Shown piece after piece: positions 22,643 through 34,506 of a DNA stretch of 64,000 nt; within the stretch, counting starts at the first letter, position 1; every line of letters begins with the position of its first letter. The notes beneath the pieces were generated by a model. That model searched no databases. It was not told where the DNA came from and saw only the letters and a list, made by a program, of their open reading frames with translations. Origin of the DNA: Diogma glabrata. Taxonomy: Eukaryota; Arthropoda; Insecta; Diptera; Cylindrotomidae. The stretch covers positions 386,616,865-386,680,864 of the forward strand of contig OY856186.1 of NCBI GenBank assembly GCA_963693315.1. The letters are read 5' to 3'. The position numbers and the translations under genes were made by a program.

Positions 22643-24270
22643 ATGCCACCAACAAAAGACGAAAAATATGATTTGGGAGACTCGAATGATCAGATCATTG
22701 AAACTAAATCTCAAGGTAAGAGAAATTTTACATTATTAATCAGTTTTATGAATTTATTTCAAATATTATAGAAGCAAAATATGGAGTACGACATATTCAA
22801 GTTTTGATGATTTTTGCATTATTCGCCATACAATATACCCACCGCAGTATTTTATCTATAGCAATCGTTGCAATGGTAGACGATTCATTAAATACCGGAT
22901 TACCAGTAAATAATATTGGGCAGTTATAAAACATTTTGTTATTTCATTTACTTTTTACACAGAAATTCAACTGGGATGCTAGACAACAATCATATATTCT
23001 TAGCAGTTTTTATTTAGGATATATAGTGACACAAATTCCGGCAGCTACTCTTGCCCAACGATATGGAGTTAAAGGATTATTTCTAATATCAACAATAGCT
23101 AGCTCTATACTAACGATATTGACACCTGTCTGTGCATCAATTGGCGGATGGAAACTACTTTGTGCTGTTCGAGTTCTAATGGGAATTATTCAAGGAGGTT
23201 TATTGCCTTGTTTTGGTATATTTATCACTAAATGGATTCCATTACCAGAACGTGGTCAGCTTGTAGCTGTTTGTTTGACTGGATTACAATTTGGAATAAT
23301 AACCTCTATGTCTATTAGTGGAGTGATAGCCAACACAATTGGATGGTCATTCATTTTTTATGTTTCTGGAGCAGCTGGTTTAGTTTGGTCGATATTTTGG
23401 TTTTATTTTGCAGGTGAAGCTCCGAAGGATATCAAATATATTTCAACCGAGGAAGCAAAATACATTGAAGTCTCTTGTGGATTGGATTTAAAAACACTGA
23501 ACAATCTTCCTATACCGTGGAAGAAAATATTATCGTCAGTTCCAGTCTTGTGTTTAATTTTAACACAATTTTGTAACGATTGGGGATTTACGTTTCTATT
23601 AACAAATATACCAACTTACATTAAAAATGTTTTAGATTTTGATATAACAAGCAATGGTTTATTGTCTGCGCTACCATACGCTGTTAAGTTTGTATTCGGT
23701 TTGTTCATCGGATTGCTATCAGATTTTTTGATTAACAATAAATATGTTACACTATCAAAAAATAGAAAAATATTTAGTTCAATAACGCTGTGGGGTGCAA
23801 TGATAGTTTTGATCGCGATTACGTTTGTAAGTAAAGAGCAAACAGTTATTGCTGTGAGTTTGTTGTGTGCAGGAGTTACGACAGCTGTTGGGGGATTTGT
23901 ATCGATACACGTATGTATTTATTACTTGATAACGTTTGGTATTTTTAATTACTAACTTTTAACTAAAGGTTAATCATATGGATCTTTCACCAAACTTTGC
24001 TGGCATTTTGTGTGGTTTAACAAATTTTATGGCAACACTGGCATCAATTATTTCACCATTAGTGGCTGGAGCTATTATTCACGATAAGGTATTGATATAA
24101 AACCTAATTATAATATTTAATTTTCAATTAAATATTTACAGACCAATTTAGGACAGTGGCAAACTATGTTTTATATCACTTCTGGCGTATATTTTATAGG
24201 CAATTTGATGTTTCTTAGTTTTGGAAGTGCAAAAGTACAACCATGGAACAACCCACCGATAACTCCTTAA
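22643..24270 (+). CDS. SLC17/MFS anion (inorganic phosphate cotransporter-like) transporter, five exons
   Basis: Exons are 22643-22715, 22772-22905, 22963-23910, 23969-24088 and 24142-24270, all with GT-AG introns of 53-58 bp. They total 467 residues, normal for the family. The ATG is preceded by AAAAAA. TM1 lies near residues 34-60 (ends SILSIAIVAMV). The large third exon holds the MFS signatures AQRYGVKG (loop 2-3) and RVLMGIIQGGLLPC, with ERGQL after TM4. LSPNFAG and QPWN mark the C-terminal end. The loop between TM1 and TM2 is short for the family. Such proteins are secondary transporters of phosphate, sialic acid, glutamate or other anions; the substrate here is unknown. An AATAAA lies at 24319-24324. 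It is paralogous to the gene ending at 644. Confidence 0.9.
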
Positions 24271-24552
24271 TAAAAGGTCAAAAGCAGAGGTTTATTTAGG
24301 TATAGCGAAGTAAGTGAAATAAATAGTGTACAAATTTGTTTTAAGTGAAGAGTTTAAATAGTTTTTTTCTTATATTGATATAAAATTTCAAAAGTGAGGT
24401 GAGCCTCTAGCAAACTTTATGATAACTAAGTATTTATTTATATTTATATTAATATTTATTTATTATTATTTTTAATTAAAAAGCAAAGTTAAAAGTTCAA
24501 AGATAGAAAGTCTGTTATATTGTTCTTGGAAAACATTATAAAAATAGTACAT

Positions 24553-24671
24553 TATATATCAAGGTTGAGAAGTAAGCTATTATTGACCGAGAACTTTTAG
24601 ATCCTGAGGCGCGTAGCGCCAAGAGATATAATGTTCGAGGTCTATATTAGTCTTCTCAACCGAGATATATA
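24553..24671. repeat. Foldback with GC-rich central hairpin
   Basis: TATATATCAAGGTTGAGAAG (24553-24572) pairs with 24652-24671 over 20 bp with two mismatches. In the middle GGCGC-GTA-GCGCC (24608-24620) forms a perfect 5-bp hairpin, conspicuous in AT-rich DNA. It lies about 280 bp after the transporter stop codon, beyond its AATAAA. Function unknown; it could be a small mobile hairpin. Confidence 0.65.
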
Positions 24672-24676
24672 TAGAA

Positions 24677-24998
24677 TTTTTTTAACTACTAACACTAATT
24701 ATCATATTTGCTTTGATTAGATTTTGATATTAGTCATTTTCCATTTCATTTTTTTAAATATCTTAAAATATCGAGTAGCCTGGAAGTTTAGTTTCATACA
24801 AATAAAACGAAACAAAGGAATGCACGTGTTATTTGTTTGTGTTTTTTTGTTCATTTCAATTAAAAATAAAAGAAAATTTGTCATTATTAACCTAGGTAAT
24901 TTTTTGTTATTATTATTGACCTAGGTTGAGAAAAATTACTTCTCATTGGGGCATTCGAGTAAATAATGACGATTTCTCAAGTTAGTAGTTAAAAAAAA
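24677..24998. repeat. Inverted repeat pair TTTTTTTAACTACTAAC
   Basis: A 17-bp arm at 24677-24693 recurs as reverse complement at 24981-24998. The enclosed 290 bp include a further GGTTGAGAA word shared with the neighbouring foldback, so this may be the outer frame of one decayed element. There is no coding content. Confidence 0.5.
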
Positions 24999-25494
24999 CA
25001 TTTATGTTATATGTATGTTATATTTAAAAAATATTCAAACTCAGTAATGAATAACCATAACGTAAAAATAAAAAAGTATTAGTTTTTTATATAATGAATA
25101 AAATAATCTACCAGCCTTGTATAGAAACAAAAAAATGTGAAAGTTCTTGTTTTAAAACTAAATTTTTTAAAACTAAATTCATAGGGTGCTTAGAAATAAA
25201 TAATTAGTTTTATACAATCATGTTCCGCTTTCGATTGATTTTTATTTTTAACCGACTTCAAAAAAGAAGAAGGTTCTATGTTTTTGTTTATATTCTTAGT
25301 CGTAGAACAAAATAGCCTAAACACTCGATTCCCCAAAAATATATGGTGAAATTGATGTTGAACTAAATAGATCAGTTATTTACTTAAGAAATAAAAGACA
25401 AGACCAAACTAGTTTCGATGTGGTTAGGTCCATTGAGAGATCAGTTTTTGTGGTTTTGTAATCTTTTATTTTTAATCTACGGGAGTGAACAGTT

Positions 25495-26560
25495 GGACGG
25501 GAGTGAGTCATACGCGTTGAAGTAGGATATCACACACCACTGGTAATGGCAGTGAGGTATCACTAACTAAGGTGATATATTAGGAGTGCAGGCGGATGAT
25601 CTTTTTTTAGTTAACGGTAGCACCCTCAATCTTAGTTATGGAATATCCCTTGATGATGGCACGGTATTTCTCCCTTGAAGAAATGACCTTTTATATATAA
25701 CTTTATGTCATTGGCAACCCCATTTAAGTTTGGTTTGTGCAAATTTTACATTGGCCTATTTCATAAAACCAGCCTCAAACCCTCAAAACGTTTATTTAGC
25801 TACCCCCATCCCCTTTCCGGAACTTTTACCCAGTTGAGTTGATTTTCCTTAATTTACCTATAATTTATCCTAAATTTTCCGACCATCCAAATGCTGCAAA
25901 GAATTTTTTTGTTTCAAAACCGATTAGCCGTCTACAAATACTTTAGAATTTATTGTTATTATTAAAATAAAAATATAAACATGTTGTCACGTTTTTCTAC
26001 CTTACTTCGAATTGACTCAACTCAAAATTCGATAAATGTAATTCCCAAGTCTCCTTCTAGGTTCGATCACTGATTAGTAAACATAAACGCCAGATTTTAT
26101 TAAGTATATTTCACAACTTTATTTATTCACAACAGAAAATAATACAGCAAACAATATTCCTATCTAGAATGCTCAATAACTTTAACGGTTGCTTGTAGAA
26201 ATTTTCAGTATAAACACAACGAAAACTTTATTCACAATTAAATTTCATTATAATCACTTAAACTATTAACACCATCGCAGTCTAATTAAATTTGACGTTA
26301 CATCATCGCAGTCTTATGAAAACTATGTGAATTTTGCAAGAGAAATTCATTTCAAAGAAAGCTGTAAATTCTGTTGAATTTTTTTTTAATGTTGTTTTTG
26401 TTTTTATTGCCGTGCCTGCAATTAAAATGAGTTAACATGAAGTATTATCATACAATTGGCAATAGTAATGAAATATCACTTGGCAGGGTGATATCTAAGG
26501 GTTGATGACGGATGAACTCTATACAGCAAACGGGAGCACCCTCAATCTTAGTTCTGAAAT
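25495..26560. repeat. Diverged direct repeat pair (25495-25650 and 26410-26560)
   Basis: Both segments contain GGTGATAT, GCGGATGA or ACGGATGA, and the block GCACCCTCAATCTTAGTT in the same order and orientation, about 910 bp apart. The sequence between them is AT-rich without genes. A TTAACCGACTTCAAAAAAG block just upstream (25250) resembles a widespread insect repeat tail. Probably remnants of an unclassified element. Confidence 0.55.
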
Positions 26561-26569
26561 ATTTAGGTT

Positions 26570-26820
26570 TTGTTAGTCCAAATTTTTTTAAAATATTTTC
26601 TTTTTATCTCATATTTTTACTTTTATGTCATACTTTATTATGTGATAGGTTTAATTGTTTTGTTACCCATATTTTAAACAAACAAACAAAAAATTTGCGT
26701 GCATCAACACTTCAGAACGGATGTTGTTGTGCGACCTAAGTTTTAAAAAGTTTCTATGTGTTGTTGTGACACATTTTGTAGTTCCAACTACAAAGCATAT
26801 TTTGTTAAAAAAATATCATT
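26570..26820. repeat. Dispersed repeat, copy 2 (partner at 16060-16335)
   Basis: This is the homologue of 16060-16335 in the same orientation, sharing GGATGTTGTTGTG, the TATGTGTTGTTGTGACA block and a closing TTTTGTTAAAAA segment. It lies directly downstream of the second direct-repeat unit ending at 26560, so the two may be parts of one larger element. Confidence 0.6.
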
Positions 26821-27793
26821 CTAATAAATTCTATCAACGAAATAAAATGATGAAATATATTTTTTGCACGAGCTGTATATAAAGTTCAATTCCGTTCCCT
26901 CATTTGCGTACTCCTTAGGGAGTAAAAAATTACAAACCATGACAACAATGATAGTTATCATGGAAACGGAAACATTTACTATAACTTCAAAAAATTTGAA
27001 TAAAAACCGCCTACTAAGACGAACATTAAAAATTGTAATTTTCGTTCTCTTTAAATGATAAGATTTAGTTTTAATATTATATTTATATTGTGGTCGTGCA
27101 AAACATAGTATAAACACCTTAAGAGATATCATGCTAAAAACTTGCACTCCTCTCTCTTGATGTATAATCTACTATAATTTACCATTTCCACATATCATCT
27201 TAATATTACTACCTTCATCAACCGAAGTCAGAAGAAGAAGGTTGTCTGCTAAATTTTAAAGAAAAAAAAATAATCGAGAATAAAAACATAAGTTGTATTT
27301 TGTTTTATTTTATTTTTGCATGTATGTCTTTATAAAGACAGAGTAAAGGTAAAATAAGATAAAATACGCTAAGTGTGTGTTAGTGTTATTGACAATAAAA
27401 GTGAAGTGAAGATAGAAGGCGTACAATTATATAATTGGTGGGATTGTTCTTTATTAAAAAGTTATTTAGTATTTTATATTTACTGCTGCGAGGCGGTAAG
27501 CAGGTAAAATTTTGCCTTTTATTGCTTTGATGTAATAAATTTATTATTTTAAAGCTTAAATTTGGTTTGTATTGCCTGGTAACAAGAAATATAAAATCTC
27601 GTTTTAGTTATTAGTAAGAATTTCGAGTTTTTTGTTAGTGTCTTTTGTGTCGCCATTTTTTTTTTGCTTTTCCCTTATCGTGCAACTGTTGCATGAAACC
27701 TGCTATCGTGTTTTTGTGAAAGAGATACCAGTTTTTTTGTGCTGTGTATTGTTGAAATTTAGGCCTGGTCGAATTTCAGTATCTATACCTGCT
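26821..27793. other. AT-rich DNA leading into LINE-B
   Basis: No independent gene is supported. The final few hundred bases before 27794 may be the 5' leader of LINE-B, but its 5' end cannot be fixed. Confidence 0.4.
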
Positions 27794-28865
27794 ATGTCAA
27801 AGGGTAAGTTTTTGTCTCAACAAAATGGCAGCAGAATGAACCAACAGCTTAGCATTGACTTCGCCAACATAAGAGGTCTCAATTCGAATCTAAACGAGGT
27901 TCATCACTACACCGAAAAAAAAATAAACCTGACATATAGTTTCTTACCGAAACAATTGTTAGTGGCAAAGCATCGAAATTGGATCTCAATATATACCGAA
28001 TTCCTAGTTACGAATTGCAACCCTTTTTATAACAAGCATAGTGTCTGTGTATTTGTTCGAGATTCACTTTCATGTATGAGAATTAAGGCCTACGAGTTGA
28101 ACTCTAAGCCCCATAATTCTATAGCACTGAAGATCTTAGGTGTTGATGAAACTATGTTTATAATAGAATTATACATATCCTCAAATTTTCCCCCAGGATG
28201 TGCCTTTTTCGATAAAATATCGGCTAATCTAAACAAGATTACCACGGATTACCCCAAAGCAAGACTGGTCATTCTTGGAGACTTTAATATTCATAATAAA
28301 TAATGGCTTAAGTATTCATCGCGCACTGATGACGTAGGAAGACAGGCCGAACTGATACTCGCAGATTATCACGGTTTGACGCAAATGATAGAGTGTCCCA
28401 CTAGAATCGCAGACAATTCACATCATAACAATAATTTGCTGGATCTGCTTTTGACAAACGATATAGATACTACGAAGATACTACGAAGACAATAGTTGAA
28501 CAACCCCTCGGAACATCAGACCATTTACTAATATTAGCAATAGTGCAATTCACATCACCAACACAAATTAAAGCAAATCCTCGTCGCGTTTGGAACTATA
28601 AACGCGCTGACTGGGAGGGACTGAGAAACTTTTATGATGAAACACCTTGGAAAACTATTTGTTGTGTTGATCAAGATCCTAGCACATCGGCAATAAGAAT
28701 TTCTGAAATCATAAAAGCAGGAATGCGGCGGTTTATTCCAAATCGATTAATCACTCCTAAAACTGAGCCTTGGTTCACACGGGATGCTGGTGAGGCAGTG
28801 AGGAATAAACGCAAAGCATTTAAGACGCATAACTTAAATAAAATACCTCAAACCCATAGTGCCTA
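27794..28865 (+). pseudogene. LINE-B ORF2, endonuclease part
   Basis: From the ATG at 27794 the frame holds FANIRGLNSN, then VILGDFNIHNK and, in phase beyond a TAA at 28301-28303, the EEP-type continuation with LLDLLLTND. An 11-bp tandem duplication of ATACTACGAAG (28467-28488) shifts the frame. The following frame resumes with GTSDHLL, the conserved Asp-His end of the endonuclease. The usual endonuclease length is reached just before the Gypsy insertion at 28866. Confidence 0.8.
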
Positions 28866-30038
28866 TGTAACGTCCGTTATATTCGCCTAAACAATAATAA
28901 AACCAATTCATCTTCTTTTTCTAATTCAATAAAAATGTATTTCATTAGTTTCAGTTCATTTTTTTTTTCATTGATAACCATTTTAAAATTTTCTAATACT
29001 TAACGGCTAGTTAAATTTCGAATATACTATAAAAACAAACGAACGTACCCAATTTTATTTTCATTTCTAACGAACAGATGTCGTTACTAACTTTTGCTGA
29101 ATCTTGGTATTACACGATTTTGATTTTCATTAGAAGATGTCAAAACAAAAAAATCACATTTTTTGTTTTGAATGAAGTCGATGTTTTTATAAAAAATTTG
29201 ATGTAAATTCATTCCGGTTTTGGTTTTTCAATAGATCACATCTAGTAAAAGTAAAAATAGTAAAAATATTGCAATTAATACAATTTCAATATAAAAGTGA
29301 TTAAAAATAAAAAAAATATAATAGAAAAGTTAAAGAATAAATAAAATATTGTTATTAAAAAGTAAAACCAAATTAAAATCCCATGTTTGGGGATTGATAT
29401 AGAATTAGAGATATACGCAAGTTATTAGTAAAAGCAATTTGTAGCAAAAGTTTTTGTGAACGATGAAATATATATATATAAGAATGAATTATTCATTGCA
29501 ACAAATCTGTAGTGTTCTCTTTTTTTGAAGTTCAGTGAAGAAGAGAATTGGAGTGTACACCGCCATTATCTAAGATAATAGGAAAGGAACAGTTTTTGCC
29601 GCAAAACTAAGTAATCTGAAAGTGAGGGAAATTATCGATAAATGAGAGGAAGCATTGTTAAAGTGAAAGAAGAATAAAAATTTGAATGGAGGAAGCAACC
29701 AAGGAGACTTGTAAATATATGGAACCTGATAAAACAGAGCTGATAGCATAGACGAATTCTGGACAACATTTAGGTTAGATCTTTCCTTTATTTTTTTATT
29801 ATTACTTGTTTTTGTATATAATTCTGCAAACTGTTAAAATAATATGTACACATCCGTGTAACTACATGTATATATATATGTATGTAACCCTAGTCTGGAA
29901 AGAGATGACAGGCTAGTCAATTAATAAGAGAGGAGATTCCAAAATCAAGTAGATCGTCTGGGGGCAAGTTATTTATTTGTTCCGGCATTTATTTTTCGTT
30001 TATGTGGTTTTATATTATAGCAAAGGTCCAAACTAAAT
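28866..30038 (+). repeat. Gypsy 5' LTR
   Basis: About 1.17 kb, nearly identical to 37972-39143. It starts TGTAACGTCCGTTATATTCG. The shared sequence ends at CAAACTAA; the 3'-terminal bases differ between the two copies, so the exact end is uncertain by 2-3 bases. A weak primer-binding-site candidate, TAGCGCCGAACTAAAGGGAC (30043-30062), vaguely resembles the tRNA-Lys type but lacks the initial TGG. Confidence 0.9.
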
Positions 30039-30497
30039 AACGTAGCGCCGAACTAAAGGGACCCTTTAGATTTGAATAGACTTTTAGCGCAAAAAGAGAT
30101 ATTTTACAGTTATCTTTTGGCACTAAGTAAATTTGTTGGTACAAACCGGGTTTGGGCGTTGGCAAACCGGTTTTGTTTTGAGTATTTGTAAGTGTTTCCA
30201 TATTTTTTTTTGAAACCAGTTATTGGTTAGTTTTTTTGGATTTTATATCCACGAAATATAAAAGTGTGATAACCAGTTGTGGTTTTTTTTTATATAGAAT
30301 TTCATATTAAATAAATAGGATTTTGTCTATATTGGCGAATTTTATAAATATATAATTTATTGGGTTTGATCTTGTTTTTTTGGTACATATATATCAAATA
30401 TATATAAAATATATAAATTTGAAATAAACCAATTTCTGGTTTTTTTTAATTATTAAAATTTTTTGGAATTGTTTCAATTTTTTTTTTTTTCCTGGAA

Positions 30498-31046
30498 ATG
30501 TATTGTAAGGGACAACAGGGGATGCGGATCAGGAGGAGTCGACCAGGGGGGTTTGAGCCGTGGATGAATGAGGTGGAAGAGAGAGAGCATGTGGAGAGAA
30601 AGGAGAAAATGGATGAGGCAATGAATGTGGTGGAATGGGTGATAAATGTGGTTATGAATGAGGTGAAGGATGGAATTTATAGGGAATTAATGAATGATAT
30701 AGCCGAGGAGCAATATGATGAGTTTCTGGATGTGCTGGTGAAAGAAATAGTGGATGAGTGCGTAAATGAGGAAGCGAATGAGATGGATGTGGTGGATGAG
30801 GAAGTGAATGTGGGCTGGCGAGAAAGGAAGAGGATCTCCAGAAATAGGAGCTCTCATTTGAAGAGAAAGGAGAGGAGAAGGAAGGCTAAGGAGAGTCGCT
30901 CGGTCGTGGAGCTGGGAGCTTCCTCGACCAAGAGTACTTAAGTCGAGGAGCTGGTTGAGGAGGTTCCCATCTCACCGATCACGCGACAGGTAGAGGAGTG
31001 GATTGGTCCGCAGGAGGCCCCTGTTCCTGGTTGTCGGATAAGTTAA
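30498..31046 (+). pseudogene. Extra reading frame in the Gypsy leader, function unknown, one in-frame stop
   Basis: An ATG at 30498 opens 147 codons ending in TAA (30939-30941). The same frame then continues another 34 codons, coding-like (with PISPITRQVEEW), to a second TAA at 31044-31046. Base composition is strikingly purine- and G-rich (GATGAATGAGGTGG-type) against an AT-rich surrounding. The product would be highly charged: an acidic helical middle (EEREHVERKEKMDEA, then VVEWVINVVMNEV) and a very basic block (RKERRRKAKESR). It lies 1.66 kb upstream of gag. I do not recognise it. It could be an accessory retrotransposon protein or a captured sequence; the internal stop suggests decay or readthrough. 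Confidence 0.55.
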
Positions 31047-31129
31047 AAATATTTTTTTTGTTGTTGTTTTGTCAGTTTGGAAAAAACCGTTTTGAGGTGG
31101 TAATTTTTTTCAGAGATTGTTTTTTTATA

Positions 31130-31350
31130 CCGCCAATGTACATAATATATAGATTGTACATATTGTAAATATTTTTGGTATACTATTGTACATATATTTT
31201 GTATACCATGTAACATATATTTTTTTATATATATAGTACAATTTTTTTGTACATAATGTACATAATGTAATTTAATTTTGTAAATAGTCATTGTGAATAT
31301 AAATATTGTACATATCTTTATTGTACATATTTATTGTACATATTTCGTAC
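31130..31350. repeat. TGTACATA-rich low-complexity segment of the Gypsy leader
   Basis: About ten imperfect copies of the palindromic word TGTACA, mostly TGTACATA, occur within 220 bases. They lie between the extra reading frame and gag. Confidence 0.6.
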
Positions 31351-31510
31351 TGTAGATATTTTTTTTTTGTAATTTTTTTTTTTGTACTTAGGTTTAATTA
31401 AAATTCTTTCTTAGCGGTAGGCCTAACAAGCCATCCATAGAGCCTCACTCTTTAACGTTAATGACGTTCTTAGGTCGCCTATGGCCATCGGGGTTATGCG
31501 ATCGAAGAAC

Positions 31511-31647
31511 ATTGGTTTCTTCTCTTCATTCGGCGAGGAAGTCCTCAGGGACGAGGAGTGGTGTTGCTGTGTTTGTACTTAGGTGCAAACCAGTAGTACC
31601 ATTCTTTGCTCAGAGGCTTCTTCGGTGTAATGAAGAGAAGAACCAAT
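31511..31647. repeat. Hairpin arms in the Gypsy leader
   Basis: ATTGGTTTCTTCTCTTCATT (31511-31530) pairs with AATGAAGAGAAGAACCAAT (31629-31647), with a single bulged base, around a GC-richer loop of about 98 bases. The position in the transcribed leader before gag would fit an RNA packaging or translation structure; this is inference only. Confidence 0.6.
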
Positions 31648-32708
31648 TATACTTTGCTTTCAGGATCAGAGGCTTCACCTCATACAAATTCAAAAAACTT
31701 TTCCATTTTTCCACTTAGCTTTTACAATAAAACAATTTTTTCATGGAGTTTAGGTTTTGAAGTCTGGTGCTCGGGAGCGTTCTTCAACTTTCGCATTAGG
31801 TTTAGTTGTAATTTATTTGTAGGTTAAACAAGCACAACTGGGTCAGTAGAAATGGACCAAGGGTCTAATCGTGACAGTTGTGATTGTTTTATTAGGTTGG
31901 GGAGAAACTGTTCTGTAGAATCTGGTCGTTAGGGGCTTTTCTAGTCAGTTCTCACATGCATTGTTGGAGTGGGCTCGCGAACGCGATATTTTAAATTTAA
32001 ACAAAATGGATATTGTACCATACTTACTTTTTAAATTGTCTCCAGACGAATCTTGATTTTGGGAATCTCTTATCTTATTAAATAAAAATAAAATAAATAA
32101 AACAAATTTTTTTGAAAATTAAATAAATAATAATTTTTATTAAATAAAATAATTTTTTTTAGAATTAAATAATTTTAGGTAGCTAAATAAATAAAATTTT
32201 CTTAACTAAGCAAATTACATCAAGATATAAATAAATATTCTTTGTTTTTTTAAAAAAAATAAATAAATATTTCAAAGTTAAGACGGTGCATCCGATAAAT
32301 AAACATTCTTTTGAATATTTTTTATTTTTCAATTTTTTTTTAAAAATAAATAAATATTTTTAGGGGTGCTATCGTCAATAAATAATTTTAGGTATATAAT
32401 TAATTCTGAAATTTCAGCATATCTGAAATTAAATAAATAAATTATATTTTTATATACAATATTTTAGGAATTTTTGTGAAAGGTGAAGTAAAGATTGGGT
32501 ACGACAGTGGTCTTTTTTGTTCTTTTACGAAATTTTGTTTTTGCAAAAACTTTTGTGTTTTCGAATTGGGCGTTCGTTGTTTTTTTCGTTTTTGCGTTTT
32601 TCATTATTTTTACATTTACAGCGTACTAACTACATTTTTTTTGTTGGGAATTGGTTTTAGTATTGTTGGTGTTTGCGAGTTCATAATTTTACGGGTTTTA
32701 CCATCAAA

Positions 32709-34506
32709 ATGTCAAACCAACTAGACGTTGACCATCCGTTCTATGGTCTGGAACCCACCGAGCTGCAGGTCGAATGTTTGGTTCGGGGTGTGGACTTCAG
32801 GGGGGTCAATTGGGCAGAGGAACTGCGAAACCATGCAGATCATGGGTCAGTTCCAATAACAATGTCTCATGCGAGAGATTTGATAGAGGAATCTCAAATG
32901 GTGGTGCAGGCAGCACAACTTGTTTTAGATCAGGTACGTCGACTTCGGCCACCGATTAATCAGACCTTCTTAGATGGTTTGGCGAATCGAGTGTTGCATT
33001 ACACAGGTAGGATGAATAGGTTGGGTCCTCGCAATGACTTGCAAGAAGCCCGTACCTACGCCATCTCGCAATTGTCACGCGCCTGGGATATAATAGGATC
33101 ACTGTCAACACGTCCAGTTATGCAGAATAAACCAGGAGTATCATCTGCTCCGTCTGCTTCATCTGCTTTTCAACCAGATGAGAGATCCACACCGATCCCA
33201 GTACGGCCAATATCGGAAACAATACATAGTCTGAATCGTCCAAACCAGCAACAACAGAGACGGTCAGATTAATTACCACCGGCTTATTTCCAGCAATCGG
33301 GCTTGAGGGCAGAGGACTTTGCAATACCACAATTGGGTCCAACATTCCAAGCTGAACACTTACACAACAATCCAGCATTGGTACAACAACAATTATTAAA
33401 TCGTTCATCAGTACCACAGGTACAACCACTACCAGTATATCCACCAGTTCCACTAACAGCACCACCACCGTACAACCAACCTCCTCAGGTATGGCGTGAC
33501 GCGGCTCCAGCGTTAGCACCAGTGGAGTACCGAGGGGTTCGTGGGAACAATTTGAGTCGTTATGACTCAAATTGGGTTCCAACCTTCACAGGAGATGGTC
33601 ACTCTCCTGATGTTCATGAGTTTATTCATAGAGTGGAGGCGGCTGCCAGGAGGGGCCGTGTGAATTGGGACGACCTTAGGTCTATCATTCCACGGTATCT
33701 CAAGGGGGCTGCCGACAGATACTATTTGAATTTAACTCATGAATATGAGGTGGTGACCTATCCAGTGTTAAGGGAGGGACTCCTACAAACCTTCGGTACG
33801 CTCACTGATGATAAGGCGATCTTGCGAGTTCTTCTGAACCGCAAACAAAAGTCAAAGGAGAGCGTGTACGAGTATCTGGTGGAGATGGGGTTCGTTAAAC
33901 CGTCGCTTAGCACGTCCATTTGCTGATCGTAAAATGTTGGAGATTGCTCGGGAGGGACTGAGTGTGGAGCTCAAGAATGCTACACTAGCAGCAACCATAA
34001 ATTCTATTGATGAACTTCGGACTTTATGTCAGAAGTTTGAACGTTTGTGGTCCACACCAGTTCCGACCAGAACATCAAATTTAAGAATTAGCGAGCTACA
34101 GCAGATGGATGATTATGAGGTGGAAGTTGAACCAGAACAACATGGATATATTGAAGCGGTGGATTCAACACAGAGACGGATATTGCAGCGACCTGGCATA
34201 ACATCGGATAACATTCAACCTAGTCCATCAATGTCCAGACAACCAATAGTGTGTTTCAGATGTGGAGTAAATGGTCATCGAGCTCCTGAGTGCTCTAAAA
34301 ATAGAATTAAATTATATTGTTGGAAATGTAACAAGCCGGATGTAATTTATGCAAATTGTTCATATTGTCACCCGTCGTTAAACTATCGACCGAGAGTACA
34401 TGCTTCGGGGATGATGCCCTTGGTTCAACATCCAATGAGCCCGAAGAAAGCGACGAGAGATGTAGGAACGCAGGACGATCGGCAACCACCAACGAAACCC
34501 GAATAA
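32709..34506 (+). pseudogene. Gypsy gag, broken by one stop and one frameshift
   Basis: It begins at the ATG at 32709. The frame is stopped by TAA at 33270-33272 but continues in the same frame to about 33926. A one-base shift near the G-run at 33886-33890 then moves the reading to another frame, which stays open to 34506. A Gln/Pro-rich linker (about 33260-33500) precedes a capsid-like region (about 33540-34060, with WVPTFTGDG). Two Cys clusters follow: CFRCGVNGHRAPEC (CX2CX4HX4C zinc knuckle) and a second, CWKC...CSYC type. Gag would form the particle shell and bind RNA. Its end overlaps pol by about 150 bases in a -1 relation. Confidence 0.85.

Noticed and set aside
33284..33582. Minus-strand frames opposite gag
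   Set aside because: Shadow frames of the Gln/Pro-rich gag linker; the plus-strand gag explains the openness.
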